In this document: positions 44,501-54,100 of the stretch, piece by piece
Layout: every line of letters starts with the position of its first letter
How positions within the stretch are numbered: position 1 is the first letter of the stretch
From: Embiotoca jacksoni
Taxonomy: Eukaryota; Chordata; Actinopteri; Embiotocidae
Assembly (NCBI GenBank): GCA_022577435.1
Contig: JAKOON010000088.1
Coordinates: forward strand, 874,001-938,000
Direction of reading: 5' to 3'
Length of the DNA stretch: 64,000 nucleotides
Translations under genes and position numbers: made by a program
The notes under the pieces: model-generated
What the model saw: only the letters and a program-made list of their open reading frames with translations
Databases searched by the model: none
What the model was told of the DNA's origin: nothing

Positions 44501-47500
44501 TCCCAGAGTTCACAGATTAGTCAGATCATCGTGTTTATGCATGTTCTTTCAGTTCATAATCTGAACATTATCATTTCACAGCAAAAGCTATTTTGATCCA
44601 ATGATATTTTTAAATCCTACAGCCCTGCGGTCTGTTTCCTCAACCATTTGCTGGCTGCATATCATTAATTTCAAATTTGCTCTTTTATTTTTTCGCAATA
44701 AAAGCATGACAAATTTGGAGTGGCATTCCATACATGCAGAATCCAAATTAGGTAAAAGAAAAACATGATATAGTTTTTTCGCGCATTATACAGTATATAG
44801 TTTATATAGTATATATGTTCTTTTTTCAAATGAGATAAACTGACCATCACTGTTTTTCCTAATTTCCCAAAGGTATGGAAATCTGTGAAAAAGGATTCTG
44901 AATTTTTAGCAAGGGTGATTGCATATTCTTTGATGAAACATAGTCAGAAAGTTGTTGCAATTTCTTAATTTCACATTAAAAAAAAAAAATGTATTTGCAG
45001 GTGTATTCAACTAAATATAATGATGAATGAAAGTGAGATATGAACTGCACAAATGTTGTATGCAGTGACATAAAAAACATCCACTGAGCAACAGAACAAG
45101 ACTATGAAGACATAAACAAGAAATACATATTCTGAAATAAACAGTCAAGGAAATGAAAAAAAACATATGATCAAAAGACAATGTATTTATAAAATATAAA
45201 CTTGAAGTAATAAGACGGGCAACAGGAAATATTTTTCATTTGAATATAATAACGACAGGCGCATCTATGTTTTCTCTTGTAGGTTAAAGCTACAGCATTA
45301 ACAAAACAAAAAAAAAACATCAGCTGGGTTCCCGGCAGGCTCATGTTGAATGAAGACCGCCAACCTCTGGGGGACTCTTCTTTTCACGTATCTGCATAGA
45401 GCCTCTCAGCATGATAAAGTAGTCACTGTGATGTTCGTCTGCACGCTGGAGAAGGCTAATTAGAGAACCAATCAATCGTTAACCAGGGTTGCTGCCTGTG
45501 GGACTGTCAGCTTCTGTTACCTTCTCCTTTCCTTATCCGTCCCTCTGACCTTCTGCCTGTCTGTGTTTCTCTGTCCTAAATTCCTCTCTCCTTGTGGTTT
45601 GGTCTAATACTTTCCAATCCTTGTCCTCTTCTGGTTAATCTTTCCACGAGTTTCTCGGGAGATCATATTACCTTCTTTAGCCTCATTGCAATGCAACCCC
45701 TATCGCCCCTCTCGCTTTTGTTCTGTGCTAAGGTTTTTCCACTTTCTCTCCTCTGTCTTTCCCCCGCGCACCCTTCATGCGTTTGTCTCAGCCTCCATGC
45801 CTTAAGGCAAGTGGTCTTAGCATATTTCACTTTCAGAACAATGGAATGTTTAATTCATCACATGTTCTCCTGATGGGCAGATCGAAGGCCTGCTAATTCT
45901 ATATTCCATGTTCACCGCATGGGGTAATCTTTTTTTGTAAAGACGCGAGCAACTCACATGCTGTTTCTTTCAACCCAAATAGTATCCTTAATGGATGCTA
46001 TTTTTTTTATATAACACTTTTACAATTGGTTTTTATCAATCTCTTTTGTATGTATGAAATTGTATGCAGTAACAGGAAAACAACTAATACAAAGAAAGCA
46101 GAAAAGTTTGTTTCCGGGGAACTTTTCCAACGACAATTTACAGGATTCAGGATTATTTTTTTTTACAAACTAAAGCTGAAGTTAGCGTCATGTTAAAAAG
46201 TAAAACTCCGCATCGTATGTCAAAGGAAATACAAAGTAACGAGCACGTGGCAGAGGCTACAAAAAGTTAGGAAATAATTAATATCCATGTGCACACAAAA
46301 TGGTGATTATAGAGGTCTTTGGTTGCCTAAAAAAAAAAAAAAATCAAATTGCTCCTTTACCAAATAGCCTACTATAGTATGCAAGTTTTGTTTTTTTGTT
46401 TTTTTGTTTTTTATAAGAGTAGGTCAACATTTAGTGACGCGCAGCTTTCTCGCTGATAGTTAGATCCGAGGATTGATACCACTCTCAGGCCCGTACAATA
46501 AATAGCAAGCTAAAGCCAGCAGAATGTTAGCTGAGCATAAAAGAAAGAAACAGAAGAAAGTATTTCACCTGACTTTGTCCAACAAAACCGCCCACCATTG
46601 GCTCTGAAATGAAATGTTTACTATTAGGGTTACAACCGAGAAATACTCCAGCCCAGAAATTTGTGCACAACTCACAATAATGAGATAAAACATAGGCTAT
46701 TAATTAGTGAGCTTTGGTAACCAGTTGTGTTACCTTCGGACAGAGCCAGGGTTAGCTACTGTGTCTCCCTGTTTCTTTGTGCTTTGCTGTGCTGAGCTGC
46801 TATCTTTAGCTACACACAAGTACGGATCTCACTGAAATGAGGGTGGTATTAATCTTCTTGTTTTAATGTCAATAAGAAGAATTCCCCAAACTGTTGACTA
46901 TTATGTCTTGAACAGAATCCCACTGTAATGAGTTTACTTTGAGAGTCATAAAGACCCTACATTTACCATATAAAACGTATATTACCTTATTACCTAACTT
47001 ATTTACAGGAGCAATATCGCCCTGCTGTTGTAGATATGATACTCTTGGCTGCTCTGTATTCAGGTCTTGCTGTAATTCTGAGCTCACCTCTCTCACCTCT
47101 TTTTCTGCATTTCTTCATCACCTGTCTTCCACCAAGTCCTCTCTTGTGCAAACTTCCTATGGCGAGTGTCCACTGGACCATTTTTTTCTCGATGTTGCAT
47201 GAAGCAGCAGTAGCCAGCAGCCAAGCCAACAGGTCATTCATCAGAGCCCACTCCCATCATCCACTCTGCCTGGGAGGTGTGGCATACGGCTCTGCGCTGT
47301 CCCCTGGTCCTAGGCCATAATAACAGATTACAACTCTCCAGAGGAATCTCACATCATTGCTTGGCCATATATCTGAGAGTGTGAAAGTCGACATTATTTA
47401 TGGGCCCAGACAGGTTACAGTTGTATGCTTGTGAACCTGGAGGTTTCAGCCGAGCTGCTCCATTACTCGCCGTTCCTCATTGACTTGTACTGAAGGCACT

Positions 47501-50500
47501 GCAAGAGCAGCTCTGAGTTTTTTTTTAATGTGTTTAATAGAGTGAAATTTCTAAGATTTACTTACTCCAATATAGCAATATATATATATATATAAAACTC
47601 ATGGCGTTATTATTATGACGTGATAACCAAAGACAATTTTATTAACTTTCTTTGTGTCAGAAATTCTGCATTAATCACAATGTCCTTTTTTTTTATATCT
47701 CCTCGTAGATTCTCCAGATACATCTGTATAAACAGTTTTCGCTTTCCAATCTAAGCAGCCTTTTTCATATTTGCATTTATTGTATCTTTTTTTTTTTTTT
47801 CCCTGCCTGGATGAGATAATGGGGAGGAAAAAAAAAAAACAGCCTACTCCAGCGTGATAACTTTGCAGCCTTAGGCACCGTCTTTAAAAACTGAACAATT
47901 TCTGCAACGCTGTAATTTAACACATGAAAATGCACAGTAAGTAAAGCTGGTATTTCCTCACTGGTCAGCAGAATGTAGACACATTTGTCCCGTAGACTTT
48001 AAATTTCACTTATCTAAAAGCACTTGAAATGTTTCTGTCAATCCATATTCATTATTTGTCTTATTTCCTCCTCTCTGCGACACACAGGAGGCGAGGGTAC
48101 GGCAGACAGGTAAGCATTCCTGTTGTGATGTGTTTTTATCTCATTGTTGTGCCGGGACATTTTGAAGGCAGCTTGAGGCAGTTATATCCCATTATTCTTA
48201 TCTCAAATACACTTGATGGAAAACACTGAATGAGATTAAGATGAGATCCCGGTGATAGAACTTCTAACACTGACATTACAGTTCAGGTTTGATTCGAAAG
48301 TCTGTTGTGTTCTTCGATGTTCTGTCAAAAAGCAGATAAGCATTTGGATTAGTTTTTCTCGTCAGTTGAAAAAAAAAAAAACACAATCAGGGACAAAGCG
48401 AAGTGACTCTGTCAGTGTTTGACATCAAAATCTCTTTGTCACTTTCAATATCTGAAATACGTTTTATTTTTGTTGCATTTCCTTCTCCAGTGATTGGTTA
48501 GCATCTTTCCTCTTTTTCCTTCCTTTATTTCCATCCTTATTTCATCAGTCTTTTCACCTTGCTCCTCCATAGTGGATAACATACAGTAGACCTCGCAGTG
48601 AGCATTAAAGAGACCAGCATTTTCTGGCTTTATATCTTAACTCGTCCTTATGTGTGTGTCTCTCCTGACCATCCCTTCCTTCCCTTACCTTATCCTTCTT
48701 CGGCACTAATCTTTGGCAGCAACAGCAACTGCTGAGGCCATCTCTTCTGAGACCTGAGGTAGAAACACTCCTGCTTTTCTTAATTCACAGGGATTGTAGT
48801 CGTTCTGCTGTATACAGTAGTCACCCCGCATGCTGCTGCTGCTGCTCTTTTGCTGTCTCTCGCCAAGGAGGGCTAATTTCTCTGTCTGCCTCTGTGAAAT
48901 GCAGGAACTCTCCATGGAGTCGGGTATCGACCCGGGCCAGGACTACTACACACAGGACTACTATAATTATGACCAAGGGTGAGCATGCAGCTCACTGACT
49001 GTCTCATCTCTCACCAGTCGCACTCTGATCCATGCAATTGATCTCCATCGGTTCATTTAAAGTGAAAAAAAAAAAAAAAATTACATCATTAGGACTTGTT
49101 TATCTTGATCTTGCTTTCCAGCTCACAGTGCTGAGAGGGATGAAGAGCACTTCAAAAAAGTTCAGACTAAAATGATGAGCATCACTTATGCTGCCGCTTC
49201 TGCGTTACATATCATCCGGGAATTTACCCCCTTTACTCCCGCTAAATGAGATCAATTATTCTGCCTCGAGCTGGGCACCTGAGAGTCTGAAAGTTTTTCC
49301 CAGAGCTGAATGGACAGAGGGTGTTTTGGCTTGCCTGTTACACGCCCATATGGTCTAGAGAGGTAAAACATGGAACTCGAAGCCGCAACAGCTGCTGAGA
49401 TATTGTTATTCATTAAACGCTCCCACTCTGTTGCAGGTGACTTGCACCCCTCTGGGGAATTAACACCGCGAGTTGATCAAAACGGGGAAAGGTTTTCACA
49501 CTTTACAAGCTTAAATCACTGAAAGAAAATCGAACAAACGTTAAAAACTGACTGGTGAAATTAAGTGCTATAATTGCCTCTGTAGTTACTCACCAGCCCA
49601 CCTTACAAGTCACCTTTACAAAGTCTGATTACTGTGTCTGAATCACACTGGCCTTCATTTGCAAAGAGCTGTAATTTTATTTGAATATGTCACAAACTTC
49701 ATGGCAAAAGCTGCTGTTGCCAAAGAGTGTACCGTCACTGCAAGCGGACGCCTTTGATCTGTTTCCGTTTGCGATGAGGGGCACACTTTACCAGCCGTTA
49801 AGCTTTTAATCCAGCAATCACCAGACCGTGTGATCCTCATAGCGGACCTCATATGTTCAGAAGGTGGCACTGACGCAAATTGCCAATGGCCTCTTTCCTT
49901 CAGGCACCTCTATTCTAGACTCGTGGAGTAAGAATAGTAATTCACGTCTTATCCAAGTGAGGCTAAATCCAGCCTCCTAATACAGATAACCTAATGGTGG
50001 ATAATTATTGAATATTTGTCATCCTCAAGTTGTTTTCATCTACACTGGAATGTTTTGTATATTTGACCATCAACACGGAAATAGTGTTTCACAGTTGTTT
50101 TTGTTGTTGTTGTTTTATTTTGATGACAGTTGGTGAAAGATGCAGGTGTGCATTCTGCCAAAACAGCGTTTGGGAGGTAGTGTTGTTGGACTACTCCTCT
50201 GGCGAAGGCAATGAAGTGTAGCCGGACTTATTCAGGAACAAAAAATAACAGCAAATCAGCATATTTGAGAGGATTAATGCAACCTGTATTAATTCAAGTG
50301 TTTATATAGGCTTTTAGGTCTTACCTATTACAACACAGGTTCCTATCTCAGTATTTGCTTCCATTCTTTTAATTTTTTGGACTATTTGGACAAACATGGT
50401 CAAATCTCCTCCAATATATTTATTTGGGGAAAAGCTCTTTTAGCCACTGCATGTTGTTGTTTTTTCCCTCTCCATTAAATTGTTCCTAAATTGAAAAGTA

Positions 50501-51081
50501 ATTTCTAAAAAGGGCAACAAATCACCACAGCAGTTACTGCCTATCTAATCAAATATATTCCCGAATATACAAAAAAAGTACCAAAAGCAGTAACTAAAAA
50601 GCCAGCCAGATAAAACGGGGGGAAATTTAGGAGAAGGAATTAGAAATAATAATGAGAATAATTACAAACAGTAAAAAGTAAGCCCTTTTATGACCTATTG
50701 GACAAGTTACAATATACTATATGCACCAAAATCAATACGGCAGATGACCATTTTAAAACGCGATATGTTTATGGGTTAACAAACCCTTTAATTTACACAT
50801 GGAGTTGGGAGTCTACTGACTTTGCTATTATTCTTGTCTCCATAGCAGATGATTAAGGTCACTGGTCTATGCATAGTGAGACATTTTGAGCCTCCCTGTA
50901 TTGTAGGATTTGTGCCCAATATGATACACAGTTTTTCTTTATAAGCTAATTCATTTGTTTGTGACCTAATTTTGCAGCATGTTATCATCAATTCATCACC
51001 GCCATCTGATTCACTTAAAGGATTATTGAAACTATAATCCAATTGTTAATGTTGTGTACAGTATTTCTAAACAATGTTTTA

Positions 51082-51120
<39 letters not shown>

Positions 51121-54100
51121 TTTGAATCTGTTCCTCAGGTATGACCTTCCTCAGTTTGGCAGTCGACGGAGGCTGATCTCTCCCATGTATGATGAATATG
51201 GAGAGGTAATCATGGAGGATGATGGGTATTACTACAGTCCACATGGCCCTGAGGTATCAGCTTTCCTTGGATGTAAATTTTATATGTTCAGTGATAATGT
51301 CAAGAATATTAGCGATTGCCTTAATAGGTTGTATGTCCAGTGTGCTATTAAAACAGCAGTGTTATCCCTATGTGACATTCTAACATTATGGCTTTATCAT
51401 CACCAAAGGTTATTAAATAAAATATGACTGTCTTAGGGCGAAGGCAGAGGCAGGGGCCGCGGTGGCATGCGGGGTAGAGGTCCACCAAAGAGGGTTGCAT
51501 TCAGGGACGTGCCGCCAGAGGATGAAATCGAACAAGCTGAGCCAGCAGAGGAGGGCGAGCCTTCTAAGGCTGCCAAGAAACTGAAGTCTGTCATGAAACT
51601 CAGCAAACTCCTGGCGGCCAGCAAGGGAGGCGAACGGCCATCGGGTGCCGGTCCTTCTGGCCCATCTCCTTGGAAAAAAGCCAAGATGTTTAAGATGTTT
51701 GGCGCCGGGAAGAAGGACAAGGATTATGCCAAACTGATGTCAGCCCGCCGTATTGACAGCCAGGAGAGTCTGACTGACGGACCAGCACTCACAGGACCAA
51801 TAGATAGCAAGTCTGATACTCGCAGCCGGCTTAGCAAAGTTTTGAAGAAAATCAACTTAAGTAACAAGTTGCTGCTCCGGAGGAAGTCACAGAGTAGTGT
51901 GAGCCGTGGCTCAGCCACAGGCAGCGAGAGAGATGAGGAGGCCTCACAAGCAGCCAGTGAGGATGACAAGAAGTCTAAAGTGTCTATTAGTGTGACAGAA
52001 AGTGAGCCAGAGGCAGGTGCAAGTGGAAGCAGTAAGGAGAAAGACTCTGATGAGGAATCCTCAGAGAAGAGCAGCATTGACAAAGATTATCTCAAAGTCG
52101 ATTTAGACCGGGATGATGCTAACGAAAGCACTGTAGACTCAGAGGAAGAGCCTGATGAAGAGCCAGGGGATTCTGATGAAGAAAGCAAGTCCAAATCTGA
52201 AGAAGAAGAATCTGTCAGTGAGAAAGAATCTGGGACTGAAAGAGAATCAGAGTCACAGAAAGAATCTGAGTCAGAGAAGTCATCAGCTTCAGAGAAAGAG
52301 ACAGAAACTGAGAAAGATTCTGAAGAAGATTCTAGATCTGAGAAAGAAACAGAATCAGGAACGGGCACAGCAACAGAGAAGGAGACGAGCACTGAAAAGA
52401 GTTCAGGAACAGAGCGAGACTCTGATGAAGAGTCAGAGGAGGAAGAGGCTTCAGGTAGCACTAGAGAAAGTGGGTCTTCAGCTCGCTCTTCAATGAAATC
52501 ATCAGCTACTGAGGCCAGCAAGGGCAGCAGTGCTTCTGGGGGGAGTGGAAGTGGGAGTGGAAGTGGGAGTGGGAGTGGAAGTGGGAGTGGGAGTAGGAGC
52601 AAAGGAAGTGAAAGTGCAAGTGAGAGTGTCAGTGGTAGCAAAGGAAGTGAGAGTGCAAGTGAGAGTGTCAGTGGTAGCGCTGGCACTGCTGCATCTTTAT
52701 CTGACTCAAGAACCAAGTCATCAGAAGTCATCTCAGAGAAGTCCAGTGAAGAACTCAGTGAGACCGAGTCAGGGACAGGAACAGCCAGTGAGGCAGAGTC
52801 AGGCTCAGGATCAGGAAGTGAAGGCTCTTCATCTCGTGGGTCCAGCCAGAAAAAAACATCTGGTTCAGGGGCCTCATCCGGCAGTCAGATGACAGAAAAG
52901 AGTTCCTCAGGCAGCAAGGAGGAAAGCTCAGCTGGCTCCCGGTCCGCCAGTGGCAGCCGGCGTTCCCAACAGTCCATCCCCAGTCGTGGATCTGAAGACA
53001 CAATCACAGAAGAGAGTGAAGAAGAGGATGAGGAAGAATCTGAGAGTGCAGAGGAGAGTAAAGAGTCCACCAGCGAGGTCAGCGATGAAGCACGGTCTGG
53101 GAGGTCCATTGATGCGTCTGGAGACCCTGGGCCCTCTGCCCCCTACACTGGTCCCCCTTACAGCTCTGAGGTCAGAAGCATGGGTGACACCTCTGAAGAG
53201 ACATACGGGGGACTGTCCCCTATCACTGAGGTCGATGAGGACGCCATTTCCTCTGACAAATCTTCAGTCAGCGGCTCTGGATCAGCGACCGGCAGCGCGT
53301 CAAATGGCTCTGAAGAAACCGAAGAAACGTCAGATGCTGATTCAGAGTCTAAAGGAAACTCGACTACCTTCTAGAGAGAGATATTGTCTACTGTGAAGTA
53401 AGAGTGAATAAAATCAATTACCCTTGCATGGGAGTGAAGACATATTGCTTGCCTCTGCAGAGTGTTTCAGACGTCCACTTCTTCCTCATTTCCCCTTCGC
53501 AAGGAATCCGTGGTGGTTTCCTGCTTGCAAACTATTTGAATCTGACTTTTGTTCTTACATCTTTGACCTATTTCTCTCTCTGATGTTTGCTGTGTGTTTT
53601 GTACCTTTTTCTTTAGGCTTTTTCTACTGAGATTTTGCATGTTGCAGTACTATCTTCTTTTCTCAATCTTTTATGTGATCTCGAAATGATTACTTTTGAG
53701 GCCTAAACAATATGAAACTTTTCCGTAGAAAACTAATTTTTCTCGCCATAAATTTCATTCTAGCACAGAAGGCTGTATTTTAATATTCTAAATGCATGTT
53801 ATAAAGAGCATAACATAAGTGCATTTAGGACATGACAAATCCGCTTTTTTTGTTTAACGGTATATAATCTGTGTGCAAAATAATGCGCACGGTTCAATGG
53901 GGTCGTATTTGGTCTTTTAAACCTATAGAGTGGGACTATAACATATACATGAATACCTGTTACATTCAAGAAATTGCCAAATGAGTTCACACAATGCTGA
54001 TAAAGCCTATAACCACCACATAAATGTCTCCGTGGGCTATAGCCGAGCCAATGAAGGTGTAATTATAGTATAGGTGTGTTTGGCTGTAATATGAAATAAA

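Noticed and set aside
52087..52731. 214-residue minus-strand open frame rich in Ser/Leu/Pro
   Set aside because: It is the antisense shadow of the repetitive CD2 coding exon; codon repeats keep it open and no domain is seen.
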